From: CBDTTW01 sp965363675
Lineage (GTDB): Bacteria > Bacteroidota > Rhodothermia > Rhodothermales > DASSAV01
Direction: 5' to 3'
Length of the DNA: 34,025 nt
Assembly (NCBI GenBank): GCA_965363675.1
Contig: CBDTTW010000010.1
Coordinates: forward strand, 1-34,025
Shown here: positions 1-7,690 of the stretch, one piece after another
Layout of the letters: each line of letters begins with the position of its first letter
How positions within the stretch are numbered: position 1 is the first letter of the stretch
Notes under the pieces: model-generated
The model's input: only the letters and a program-made list of their open reading frames with translations
What the model was told of the DNA's origin: nothing
The model's database searches: none
Program-made: the position numbers and the translations under genes

Positions 1-2
1 GC

Positions 3-710
3 ACGCGCCTGATCGAGCGGCTGCGCCCGGCCGACGCCCGCACGCCCGCCCCCGAGCGCCCGCCGCGCGCCGCGATGCCGGTCGCCGTCAACCTGGTCGA
101 GGCGCATCTGCCCGAGCCCGCGACGCGCACGCCCTCCGGCGACGACCGCGAAGCGTACCAACTGCTCAAACACATCGTAGCGATGCTCGCGGCCATGTGG
201 GCCGGCTCGTGGGTGAGCGCAGGCTTCGCCGCCGCCGGCCTGACGCTCCCGACGTACATCGGCGCGATGCTCGTGGCCGCGTTCCTCCGCAACCTCGACG
301 ACGCCACGGGCATCCTCCGCCTCTCGCAGCGCACCCTCGACGACCTCGGCAGCGTCGGGCTGTCGCTGTTCATCTCGATGGCGCTCATCACCCTGAAGCT
401 GTGGGAGCTAGTCAACCTGGCTGCGCCGCTGCTCATCATCCTCACCCTACAGATCGTCCTCGTCGCCCTGCTCGGGCTGTTCGCCATTCACCGCCTCATG
501 GGAAGCGACTACGACGCGGCCGTTATGAGCGGCGGATTCTGCGGCTTCATGCTCGGCACCACGGCCAACGCCATGGCCAACATGGAAGCCCTCGTCGAGC
601 GCTACGGCCCCGCCCCCCGCGCCTTCCTCGTGGTGCCGATGGTCGGAGCGTTCTTCATCGACTTTACCAACGCCCTGCTCGTCACGGTCTGCATTAATAT
701 ATTGCAATAA
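3..710 (+). CDS. gltS: Sodium/glutamate symporter GltS, C-terminal part (5' truncated by window edge)
   Basis: An open frame runs in from the window edge, so only about 236 C-terminal residues are visible; the family is usually about 400 residues long. GltS is an inner-membrane Na+-coupled glutamate transporter. The visible part holds a charged cytoplasmic loop (about the first 50 residues), then hydrophobic segments. The stretch GGFCGFMLGTTANAMANM, followed by a segment reading VVPMVGAFFID, matches the conserved C-terminal GltS signature in which the family ends. The first internal ATG (position 75) lies inside the loop and is not the true start. The frame stops at TAA. A 12-bp inverted repeat follows between this gene and the convergent GH3 gene. 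Family assignment is firm; substrate specificity is inferred from the family. Confidence 0.9.
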   Translation, partial: TRLIERLRPADARTPAPERPPRAAMPVAVNLVEAHLPEPATRTPSGDDREAYQLLKHIVAMLAAMWAGSWVSAGFAAAGLTLPTYIGAMLVAAFLRNLDDATGILRLSQRTLDDLGSVGLSLFISMALITLKLWELVNLAAPLLIILTLQIVLVALLGLFAIHRLMGSDYDAAVMSGGFCGFMLGTTANAMANMEALVERYGPAPRAFLVVPMVGAFFIDFTNALLVTVCINILQ

Positions 711-754
711 CGGATTGTCGCCCGGCGTTCCACCCCCTGCCCTCCCGTAACGCA

Positions 755-794
755 AAGCGGGCTGCGAGCCCCCTGGGGTCCCCGCAGCCCGCTT
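755..794. terminator. Bidirectional hairpin between convergent gltS and GH3 genes
   Basis: A perfect 12-bp stem (755-766 with 783-794, AAGCGGGCTGCG against its complement) encloses a 16-nt loop. It lies between the stop codons of two convergent genes, as expected of a shared terminator. No long T-run follows on either strand, so termination efficiency is uncertain. Confidence 0.7.
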
Positions 795-826
795 CCTCCG
801 GCCCGTGCTTTCGCCCCCCCGGGCGG

Positions 827-2692
827 TTAGTACGTCAGCCCGTAGCCGACCTTGAACAGCGGGTCGTAGTCCGCGTCGCCGACGTTGATCGGGATTTGCG
901 CCATCGCGCGCGGCCAGCTATACGAGAGCTTGCCGCTCGGCTTGTAGTCGCCGAAAAGCACATCCGCCACGCCCGCGCCTTCGGTGCCGGGCAGCCACGC
1001 CGCCACGAGCGCGTCGGCCTGCTCCAGCGTCTCGCCGAGCACGAGCGGCCGCCCCGAGAGCAGCACCACTACGACCGGGATGCCCGCCGCCTTCATGTTC
1101 TTGACGACGGCCGTTTCCTCCGGAGCCAGCTCCAGCGTCTCGCGGTCGCCCTGCATCTCCGCGTAGGGCGGCTCGGCGACCACCACCACGCCCACGTCGG
1201 CTCCCTTGGCGCCGCTGCCGTCGGCCGAGTAGGTGATGGCGCCCGGGGCGCCCACGGCGGCGCGCAGGGCGCTCAGGATCGTCGTGCCGCCTTCGGTGAC
1301 CGGGCCGGCCGCCCCCTGCCAGCTAATCGTCCAGCCGCCGCACTGGATGCCGATGTCGTCGGCGGCCTTGCCGGCTACGTGGATGCGCGCGGCCTGCTTC
1401 GAGAGCGGGAGCACGCCGTTCTCGTTCTTGAGCAGCACGAGCGACTGCCGCACGGCCTCGCGGGCGACGGCGCGGTGCTCCTCCGACCCGAAAGCTTCCT
1501 GGTCGGCGGCCGTCGCAAACAGGCGCGCGTCCTCGTCCATGAGGCCCATCGCAAACTTGACCCGCAGGATGCGCAGCACGGCGTCGTCGATGCGCGCCAT
1601 GGGCACGCGGCCTTCCTGCGCCAGCTCCTTGAGCAGCGTGATGAACTCGGGGTAGTGGTCCGGAACCATCGCCATGTCCATGCCCGCGTTGATGGCCTTC
1701 TCGATGGCCGTCTTGAAGTCCGGGTCTAGCTGCTCGACGGCGCGGTAGTCCGAGATCAGGAAACCCTCGAAGCCCATTTCCGTCTTGAGCACATCGGTCA
1801 GGAGGCGCTTGTGCCCGGAGACTTTCTGTCCGTTCCAACTGCTGTACGACGGCATGATCGAGCCCACGCCCGCATCGATGGCGGGCTGGTAAGGGCTCAG
1901 GTGGATTTTGCGCAGCGTGGCTTCGTCTACTTGCGTGTCGCCCTGGTCGAGGCCCTTGGCGCCGATGGTTCCGGTGCCGAAGGCCGTGCCGCCGTCGCCG
2001 GCGTAGTGCTTGGCGCAGGCCAGCACCGAAGTCGGCGCGCCGAGGTCGGCGCCTTGCAGGCCGCGCACGGCCGCCGCGCCCATCTCGCTCACGAGGGCGG
2101 GGTCCTCCGAGAAGCCTTCGTAGGTGCGGCCCCACCGCTCATCCTGCGGCACGGCGATGCACGGAGCGAAGGCCCACTGCGTCCCGGTGGCGCGCACCTC
2201 GCGGGCCGTGATCTCGCCGATCTTCTGCACCAGGTCGGCGTTGCGCGTGGCCCCGAGGGCGATGTTGTGCGGAAAGACGACGGCGCCGATCACGTTGTTA
2301 TGCCCGTGGACGGCGTCCACGCCGTAGAGCAGCGGGATGCGCAGGCGCGTTTGCAACGCCTGGCGTTGGTAGCGCGCGTACATGTCGTTCCACGCCTGAA
2401 GCGTGTTGCCCTCCTTCGGGTCGGAGTTGCCGCCGCTGAGGACCGACCCGAGGAAGTATTTCTGCACGTCCGACGAGTCCTTGATGAACTCGTGGTCGGC
2501 CTGGGTCATCTGGCCCACTTTTTCGTCGAGCGTCATCTGGGCGAGCAGCGCGCGCGCCGGCTCGTCGAACGAGGAGAGTTTCACTACGGCGGCGGCGGCC
2601 TCGGCGTTGGGGTCTGCGTTCTGCCGGCATCCTCCCACGAGGAGCATCGAACCCAGCAGCATCAGGGCTGCGGCAAAGCGAAACGTATGCAT
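827..2692 (-). CDS. GH3 family beta-glucosidase / exo-beta-glucanase, lipoprotein
   Basis: This 621-residue glycoside hydrolase family 3 enzyme releases terminal beta-linked glucose from oligosaccharides or beta-glucans. The start at 2692 is chosen because it begins a lipoprotein signal peptide (hydrophobic residues 6-20, then VGGC with Cys22); the frame stays open 43 codons further upstream but those codons are not protein-like. The TIM-barrel domain occupies about residues 40-390 and carries AKHYAGDGG (about 227-235) and the nucleophile Asp315 in LISDY. The alpha/beta sandwich domain (about 410-600) carries the probable acid/base Glu512 in PYAEMQGD and a GGWTISWQG motif typical of the barley ExoI/bacterial ExoP branch. 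The C-terminus DPLFKVGYGLTY is a family hallmark. It lies downstream of, and codirectional with, the M13 peptidase. The likely location is anchored in the periplasm or on the cell surface. Confidence 0.93.
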   Translation of the reverse strand: MHTFRFAAALMLLGSMLLVGGCRQNADPNAEAAAAVVKLSSFDEPARALLAQMTLDEKVGQMTQADHEFIKDSSDVQKYFLGSVLSGGNSDPKEGNTLQAWNDMYARYQRQALQTRLRIPLLYGVDAVHGHNNVIGAVVFPHNIALGATRNADLVQKIGEITAREVRATGTQWAFAPCIAVPQDERWGRTYEGFSEDPALVSEMGAAAVRGLQGADLGAPTSVLACAKHYAGDGGTAFGTGTIGAKGLDQGDTQVDEATLRKIHLSPYQPAIDAGVGSIMPSYSSWNGQKVSGHKRLLTDVLKTEMGFEGFLISDYRAVEQLDPDFKTAIEKAINAGMDMAMVPDHYPEFITLLKELAQEGRVPMARIDDAVLRILRVKFAMGLMDEDARLFATAADQEAFGSEEHRAVAREAVRQSLVLLKNENGVLPLSKQAARIHVAGKAADDIGIQCGGWTISWQGAAGPVTEGGTTILSALRAAVGAPGAITYSADGSGAKGADVGVVVVAEPPYAEMQGDRETLELAPEETAVVKNMKAAGIPVVVVLLSGRPLVLGETLEQADALVAAWLPGTEGAGVADVLFGDYKPSGKLSYSWPRAMAQIPINVGDADYDPLFKVGYGLTY

Positions 2693-2766
2693 GGCGGTGT
2701 GTAGTGGAAAAAGGAGCGAAAAAAGCGCTTGCCGACACGATACCACCGGCCGCCGCCGAACGCAAG

Positions 2767-2807
2767 CGTGCAGCCTGCCCCCGAAGCGCTCGGAAGCAGG
2801 CTGCACG
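2767..2807 (-). terminator. Hairpin after the M13 peptidase gene
   Basis: A perfect 12-bp stem (2767-2778 with 2796-2807, CGTGCAGCCTGC against its complement) with a 17-nt loop lies 24 bp beyond the M13 stop codon and upstream of the GH3 start. It has no clear T-run. It probably separates the two transcripts at least partly. Confidence 0.55.
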
Positions 2808-2831
2808 GTTTCTCCATACAACGGCGCGCCC

Positions 2832-4865
2832 TTACCAGATGCGCACCCGCTCGGAGGGCTCCTTGTAGAGCCGGTCGCCGGGCTTCACCTCGAAGGCGCG
2901 GTAGAACTCGGGCAGGTTCGCCACGATCCCGTTGGTGCGGTATTCGCTCGGCGCGTGCGGGTCCGTGACGAGGCGCCGCTTAAGCTCGCTCTCGCGGTAG
3001 GCGCGCCGCCACACCTGCGCCCACCCGATGAAGAAGCGCTGGTCGCCGGTAAAGCCGTCGATGACGGGCGCTTCCCGGCCGCCGAGCGAGCGCCGGTACG
3101 CCTTGTAGGCAATCGCCAGACCGGCGAGGTCCCCGATGTTCTCCCCCAGCGTGAGCCGCCCGTTGACGTGCATCGTGTCGATGGGGTTGAAGGCGTCGTA
3201 CTGCGCTACGAGCTTGCCGGCGCGGCTGGAGAACGCCTGCTCGTCCGCCTCGCTCCACCAGTTGCGAAGGTTGCCGTCGCCGTCGGACTTGCGGCCCTGG
3301 TCGTCGAAGCCGTGGCTGATCTCGTGCCCGATCACCGCCCCGATGCCGCCGTAGTTCACCGCATCGTCGGCCGCAACGTTGAAGAACGGCGGTTGCAGGA
3401 TCGCCGCCGGAAAGACGATTTCGTTGAGCGACGAGTTGTAGTAGGCGTTCACGGTCTGCGGCGTCATGAGCCACTCGATCCGGTCCACCGGCTTGCCGAG
3501 CCGGTCCAGCATGCGGGCGTACGCGGCCTCGCGGCCGCGCCGCACGTTGCCGACCAGGTCGCCGGGATCGACCACGACGGCGCTATAATCTTTCCACCGC
3601 TCCGGATAGCCTACCTTGGGGGTGAACTTGCGCAGCTTGTCCTGCGCCTCGCGCTTCGTCTCGGGCGACATCCACTCCAGCTCGTCGATGCCCTGCCGGA
3701 ACGCCGCTACGAGGTTCTCCACGAGCGTGTCCATGCGCCGGCGGGCCTCCGGCCGGAAATGCCGCTCGACGTAAAGCCGCCCGAGCGCCTCGCCGAGGGC
3801 TGCTTCGGTGGCCGAGAGCGCGCGCTTCCAGCGGGGCCGCATCACGTCCGAGCCGCTGAGCGCGCGGCCGTGGAAGTCGAAGTGCGCTGCTTCGTAGGCC
3901 GCCCCGAGGTACGGCGCGTACGCGTCGAGCGTACGTACGCGCAGGTACGACTTCCACGCCTCCAGGTCGAACGCTCCGAGCACATCGGCCAGGGCGGCGG
4001 CGTACGACGGCTGCGACAGGATGAAGAACGACGTCTCGGGCGCCCCCGCCCCCTCGAAGAAGCGGCTCCAGGCCACGCCCGGCGCCTGCGCCGACGCCTC
4101 CGCCAGGGTCATCGGGTTGTAGCGCGCCTCGCGGTCGCGGTTTTGCACCGCCGACCACTGCACGCGCGCCAGCGACGCCTCCAGGCTATCGACTACGGCC
4201 GCCTCGGCGGCGGGGTCCGGGCGGCCGGCCAGCCCCAGCAAACGCCGGGCGTAGGCTCCGTACTGCGCGCGCACCGGGGCGAAGGTGCTCGTGAGGTAGT
4301 AGTCGCGGTTGGGCATCCCGAGGCCGCCCTGCCCCACGTACGCGACGTTGCGCGTCGCGTCCTTCTGGTCTACGTAGACGCTGAAGGCCAGGGGCGACCC
4401 GACGCCCAGGCGCCCGAGCGCGCCGAAAAGCTCGGCGAGTTCCCCCACCGAGCGCACCCGGTCGATGGCCGCAAGCGTCCCGGCCAGCGCGCCGGGGCCT
4501 GCCGCTTCGACGGCTGCGCTATCCATGAAGCTGCGGTAGAAGTCCGCCGCCTTCTGCTCGTCGGAGCCTTGCGGATGCTGCGCCTGGGCGGCCTCCTCCA
4601 TGAGCGCCTTCAGGTTCCGTTCCACGTCCTCCTCCAGCCGCGTGAACGCTCCGTAGTTCGAGCGGTCGGCGGGGATCGGCGTCTCGCGGAGCCATTTGCC
4701 GTTGACGTAGCCGTAAAGGTCGTCCTGCGGGCGTACGGCAGGATCAAATTCTTCCGGGTCGAAGCCGAGCGCGGGCGAGGCCGATTTTCCGGTATCTTGT
4801 GCCCCGGCCACGAGGGCCGGAAAAGCAAACAGCAGCAGCGCTGCCAGGGTGCGAAGGGTGTGCAT
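2832..4865 (-). CDS. Secreted M13 family zinc metallopeptidase (neprilysin/PepO-like)
   Basis: A 677-residue M13 endopeptidase, close to the family's usual 650-700 residues. These enzymes cut short peptides outside the cytoplasm. The ATG at 4865 is preferred over a TTG seven codons upstream because it starts directly before a Sec signal peptide (hydrophobic run to about residue 21, AGA cleavage region). The N-terminal M13 domain is followed by the catalytic domain. This contains the substrate-binding NAYYN motif (about residue 473), the zinc motif HEISH (514-518), and the third zinc ligand Glu575 in GENIGDLAG. The C-terminus ends in VRIW, similar to the CxxW end of neprilysins. The leader shares CCTTTTT and CCACTACA elements with the downstream GH3 gene. 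Confident family call; peptide substrate unknown. Confidence 0.95.
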   Translation of the reverse strand: MHTLRTLAALLLFAFPALVAGAQDTGKSASPALGFDPEEFDPAVRPQDDLYGYVNGKWLRETPIPADRSNYGAFTRLEEDVERNLKALMEEAAQAQHPQGSDEQKAADFYRSFMDSAAVEAAGPGALAGTLAAIDRVRSVGELAELFGALGRLGVGSPLAFSVYVDQKDATRNVAYVGQGGLGMPNRDYYLTSTFAPVRAQYGAYARRLLGLAGRPDPAAEAAVVDSLEASLARVQWSAVQNRDREARYNPMTLAEASAQAPGVAWSRFFEGAGAPETSFFILSQPSYAAALADVLGAFDLEAWKSYLRVRTLDAYAPYLGAAYEAAHFDFHGRALSGSDVMRPRWKRALSATEAALGEALGRLYVERHFRPEARRRMDTLVENLVAAFRQGIDELEWMSPETKREAQDKLRKFTPKVGYPERWKDYSAVVVDPGDLVGNVRRGREAAYARMLDRLGKPVDRIEWLMTPQTVNAYYNSSLNEIVFPAAILQPPFFNVAADDAVNYGGIGAVIGHEISHGFDDQGRKSDGDGNLRNWWSEADEQAFSSRAGKLVAQYDAFNPIDTMHVNGRLTLGENIGDLAGLAIAYKAYRRSLGGREAPVIDGFTGDQRFFIGWAQVWRRAYRESELKRRLVTDPHAPSEYRTNGIVANLPEFYRAFEVKPGDRLYKEPSERVRIW

Positions 4866-4977
4866 CTCTGTAGTGGGCTTGTGCAAAAAGGCCGCCCCGA
4901 GCGGCCGCTGCGCGCCGCAAGCCGGGCGCGCTCCTCATCATAATACAACGGCCGTGCGCGGCCCTTCCGTATCCCGC

Positions 4978-6117
4978 ATGTTTCAGTACCAGCAAACCCC
5001 CTATTTTTTCGCCCAGGTCGCCGGAGGGCTCGAAGAGGAAGCCGCGCGCGAGCTGACCGAACTCGGCGCCCGCGACGTGAAACCCGCCTACCGGGGCGTC
5101 CACTTCGAGGCCGACGCAGCGGCGCTCTACCGGGCGGCCTACTGCGCGCGCCTGCCCACGCACCTCCTGGCGCCGCTCGTCACGTTCGACTGCCACTCCG
5201 ACCGCTACCTCTACAAAACCGTGGGCGCGATCCCGTGGGACGCCTTCATGCGTCCGGACGACACGTTCGCCGTGTTCGCCAACGTCTCGAACAGCGTCAT
5301 CAACCACTCGAAGTACGCCGCGCTGCGCGTCAAGGATGCCATCGTGGACCAGTTCCGCGACGCGGTGGGGCGCCGCCCGAGCATCGACACGCGCGCGCCC
5401 GACGTGTGGGTGGCGCTGCACATCGCCGCCAACCGCGCCACCCTCAGCGTAGCGGCCTCGGCGGGCTCGATGCACCGGCGCGGCTACCGGACGGCGGCCC
5501 TGGAGGCCCCCATGCAGGAAACCGTGGCGGCGGCCATCCTCCGCTGGTCCGAGTGGGACGGCGAGCGCCCGCTCTGCGACCCCCTGTGCGGCTCGGGGAC
5601 GCTGCTTTGCGAGGCGCTCATGCGCTACAGCCGCATCCCGGCGGCGTTCCGGCGCGCGCGCTTCGGCTTCGAGCGCCTGCCGGACTTCCAGCCCGAGGTG
5701 TGGGCGCGCGTCCGGCAGGAGGCCGACGCCCGGCGGCGCCCGCTGCCGCCCGGCCTCATCGCCGGCAGCGACCTCGACTCCGAGGCCGTGCGCGCCGCGC
5801 GCGAGAACGCCGGCAACCTGCCCGGCGGAGGGCAAATCACGCTCGGCGTGCGCGACCTGTTCCGCATCCCGGCGCTGGAGAACCAGGTCATCGTATGCAA
5901 CCCGCCCTACGGCCTGCGCATGGGCCGCAGCGCCGACATGCCGGCCTTCTACCAGGCGCTCGGCGACTTCTTCAAGCAGCGCTGCAAAGGCTCGACAGCC
6001 TTCGTCTATTTCGGCGACCGGGCGCTGCTCAAGGCCATCGGCCTGCGCCCCACCTGGAAGCGCCCCCTCGTCAGCGGCGCCCTCGACGGCCGCCTCGCTC
6101 GTTTTGATCTGTACTGA
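4978..6117 (+). CDS. THUMP-domain class I SAM-dependent RNA methyltransferase (RlmL N-half-like)
   Basis: A 379-residue RNA base methyltransferase. The frame is open for 43 further codons upstream, but they overlap the M13 gene's start region; the ATG at 4978 begins the conserved FQYQQTPYFFAQVAGGLEEE start of the family. Residues about 5-160 form the ferredoxin-like/THUMP RNA-binding module. The Rossmann methyltransferase carries SAM motif I at DPLCGSGTL (Asp201) and the catalytic NPPY motif at 308-311, typical of N2-guanine or N6-adenine methyltransferases. E. coli RlmL modifies G2445 of 23S rRNA, and this length matches the single-function bacterial homologues. The exact target (rRNA m2G or tRNA m2G) cannot be told from the sequence. 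The gene is divergent from the M13 gene, with 112 bp between start codons. Confidence 0.9.
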   Translation: MFQYQQTPYFFAQVAGGLEEEAARELTELGARDVKPAYRGVHFEADAAALYRAAYCARLPTHLLAPLVTFDCHSDRYLYKTVGAIPWDAFMRPDDTFAVFANVSNSVINHSKYAALRVKDAIVDQFRDAVGRRPSIDTRAPDVWVALHIAANRATLSVAASAGSMHRRGYRTAALEAPMQETVAAAILRWSEWDGERPLCDPLCGSGTLLCEALMRYSRIPAAFRRARFGFERLPDFQPEVWARVRQEADARRRPLPPGLIAGSDLDSEAVRAARENAGNLPGGGQITLGVRDLFRIPALENQVIVCNPPYGLRMGRSADMPAFYQALGDFFKQRCKGSTAFVYFGDRALLKAIGLRPTWKRPLVSGALDGRLARFDLY

Positions 6118-6131
6118 ACCCGTCCGCATAC

Positions 6132-6168
6132 AAAAAGGCGACGCCCGCCGCAGAGGGGGCGCCGCCTT
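6132..6168 (-). terminator. Intrinsic terminator of the tRNA-Met transcript
   Basis: On the minus strand, a 12-bp stem with one mismatch (6135-6146 with 6157-6168; A6141 opposite C6162) is followed by a run of five T (complement of 6132-6136). It starts 5 nt beyond the tRNA 3' end. In the plus direction it also follows the methyltransferase stop, but lacks a T-run there. Confidence 0.75.
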
Positions 6169-6172
6169 GGGG

Positions 6173-6246
6173 TGGCGCGGGGGAGACTTGAACTCCCGAC
6201 CTTCGGGTTATGAATCCGACGCTCTGACCAGCTGAGCTACCGCGCC
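6173..6246 (-). tRNA. tRNA-Met (CAT anticodon), elongator type
   Basis: Read on the minus strand, the sequence folds into a full cloverleaf. The acceptor is GGCGCGG paired with CCGCGCC; the D-stem is GCTC/GAGC; the anticodon loop is TTCATAA with anticodon CAT; the T-stem is GGGAG/CTCCC around TTCAAGT; the discriminator is A. Base pair G1-C72 and the lack of three G-C pairs in the anticodon stem argue against an initiator tRNA. The anticodon stem has an A31/C39 mismatch. The 3' CCA is not encoded (the genome reads ACCCC). A tRNA-Ile with lysidine-modified CAT is the alternative and cannot be fully excluded by sequence alone. Confidence 0.92.
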
Positions 6247-6253
6247 GCCGGGC

Positions 6254-6273
6254 CTGCCGCGCGCACGCGGCAG
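6254..6273 (-). other. Hairpin in the 5' leader of pre-tRNA-Met
   Basis: A perfect 8-bp stem (6254-6261 with 6266-6273) with a 4-nt loop ends 7 nt upstream of the mature tRNA 5' end. It lies between the predicted -10 element and the tRNA, so it would be part of the leader removed by RNase P. Confidence 0.5.
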
Positions 6274-6279
6274 TTGATA

Positions 6280-6309
6280 ATAATACTACATCGCACGGCC
6301 TTTTCGCAA
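6280..6309 (-). promoter_or_regulatory. Probable promoter of tRNA-Met
   Basis: On the minus strand, TTGCGA (complement of 6304-6309) is followed by an 18-bp spacer and TATTAT (complement of 6280-6285), a good match to a housekeeping -35/-10 promoter. A start about 7 nt downstream would give a leader of about 27 nt. This is the most AT-rich patch in the neighbourhood. Confidence 0.55.
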
Positions 6310-6407
6310 TGCGGCCCCGCATCTTACCATTAGATTGACGCCGCCCGCTCTCCCGGCGCCGCCTCGGCTCTTGCGGGGCGTGCGCCCGATTCCGTGTGCA
6401 CCGCTTC

Positions 6408-7571
6408 ATGCCCTGGGACCAACTCATCGATCAAGAACGCGCCGTCTCGGCGCTGCGGGGCGCCCTCGCGCGGGAGCGCGTGGCCCATGCCTACCTGTTC
6501 TACGGCCCCGACGGCGTGGGCAAGCGCGCTACGGCCATGGCCTTCGCCCAAGCCCTGCTCTGCGAGACCCCCGGCCCCGATCCGTGCGGGCGCTGCGCCC
6601 ATTGTCGCAAGGCGCCCCGCATGCTGCATCCGGATCTGCGCCTGCTTATGCCGCACCCCACCGACCCGGACACGGCCGACCTCGCCGCCCGCCTGAAACG
6701 CTTCGGCGAAGACCATTACGCCTTCATCGATTACGTCCGCCGCCCCTCGCTCGCGGACGCCGGTAAAAAAAGCAACAAACAGGCGTTCTACCCTATCAAG
6801 ACGATCAACGAAGAACTGCGGGCCTTCGCCGGCTACCGCCCCGCCGAGGCGCGCGTCAAAGTCTGCATCGTGACCGACGCCGAATACCTCGGTGAGACTT
6901 CCGGCAACGCGCTGCTCAAGCTGCTCGAAGAGCCGTCCCCTACCACGGTGTTCATCCTGACGAGCGCCCATCCCGAGCGGCTGCTGCCGACCATCCTCTC
7001 GCGCTGCCAGAAGCTTTCCTTCGAGCAGCTTTCGGCCGAGGCCATCGAGGAGGCGCTGGTCGCGCGGCGCGGCGCCGCACGCACGCACGCCGCCCTGGCC
7101 GCCCGCATGGCCGACGGCTCGTACGGCCGCGCCATTGACCTGGCCGAAAACGAGGCGCTCATGGCCGCCCGTCCGCTCGTCGTGGATTTCCTGCGGCATG
7201 CGTTCTCCTCGGCCGCCAATCCCGACCCGCTCCTCAAGCTCATCGAGCAACTGGCCGCCATGAGCCGCGAGCAGATCAAAGGCGCCCTCGGGCTGCTGCT
7301 GATCTGGGTCCGCGACCTCGTCTGGTACCGGGAAACCGGTTCCGAAATGGGCATCGTAAACATCGACCAGGCCGGAAGCATCAAAAGCCTGTGCGCCAAC
7401 TTGCCCGAGGCGCAGTTCGAGCGCATGGCCGATGCCGTCGAGGAGGCTATCGTGCTGACCGGCGGCAACGTCAACACGACGCTGCTGTTCAGCGCCCTCG
7501 CGCTGCATTTGCGGGCCGCCCTGCGCGGCGAGGCGGGGCGCCCGCTCTATACGCCGCTGGCCGAGCCCTGA
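6408..7571 (+). CDS. holB: DNA polymerase III delta' subunit
   Basis: A 387-residue clamp-loader subunit (delta') that, with delta and gamma/tau, loads the beta sliding clamp. The ATG at 6408 is chosen over a GTG four codons upstream because MPWDQLIDQE matches the family start. The P-loop region reads GPDGVGKR (about 33-40) and lacks the Ser/Thr after Lys, as expected for the ATPase-inactive delta' subunit. A zinc-binding module is seen at Cys52, Cys60, Cys63 and Cys66. The SRC motif (in ILSRCQK) that supplies the arginine finger to the neighbouring subunit is present. The PSP1/ricT-like gene follows 119 bp downstream, the same neighbour order known from Bacteroidota. Confidence 0.95.
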   Translation: MPWDQLIDQERAVSALRGALARERVAHAYLFYGPDGVGKRATAMAFAQALLCETPGPDPCGRCAHCRKAPRMLHPDLRLLMPHPTDPDTADLAARLKRFGEDHYAFIDYVRRPSLADAGKKSNKQAFYPIKTINEELRAFAGYRPAEARVKVCIVTDAEYLGETSGNALLKLLEEPSPTTVFILTSAHPERLLPTILSRCQKLSFEQLSAEAIEEALVARRGAARTHAALAARMADGSYGRAIDLAENEALMAARPLVVDFLRHAFSSAANPDPLLKLIEQLAAMSREQIKGALGLLLIWVRDLVWYRETGSEMGIVNIDQAGSIKSLCANLPEAQFERMADAVEEAIVLTGGNVNTTLLFSALALHLRAALRGEAGRPLYTPLAEP

Positions 7572-7690
7572 GCCGGCCGGGCAGCTTGCGCTGAAGGCAA
7601 CTTTTTGGGAAGTTATCCCTTTAAGGGGTGTTCCCGGCACGACGAACGGCCCCGCGCCCCGGCGCAGCGGCTTGTAAATAGAGGAAGCAG

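Noticed and set aside
2403..4943. An 846-residue open frame antisense to the GH3 and M13 genes
   Set aside because: It crosses two well-supported genes on the other strand and has no recognisable motif; a compositional shadow.
6071..6427. A 118-residue minus-strand open frame covering the tRNA
   Set aside because: Its middle (GSSAGQSVGFITRRSGVQVSP) is the translation often seen across tRNA genes; the cloverleaf explains the sequence.
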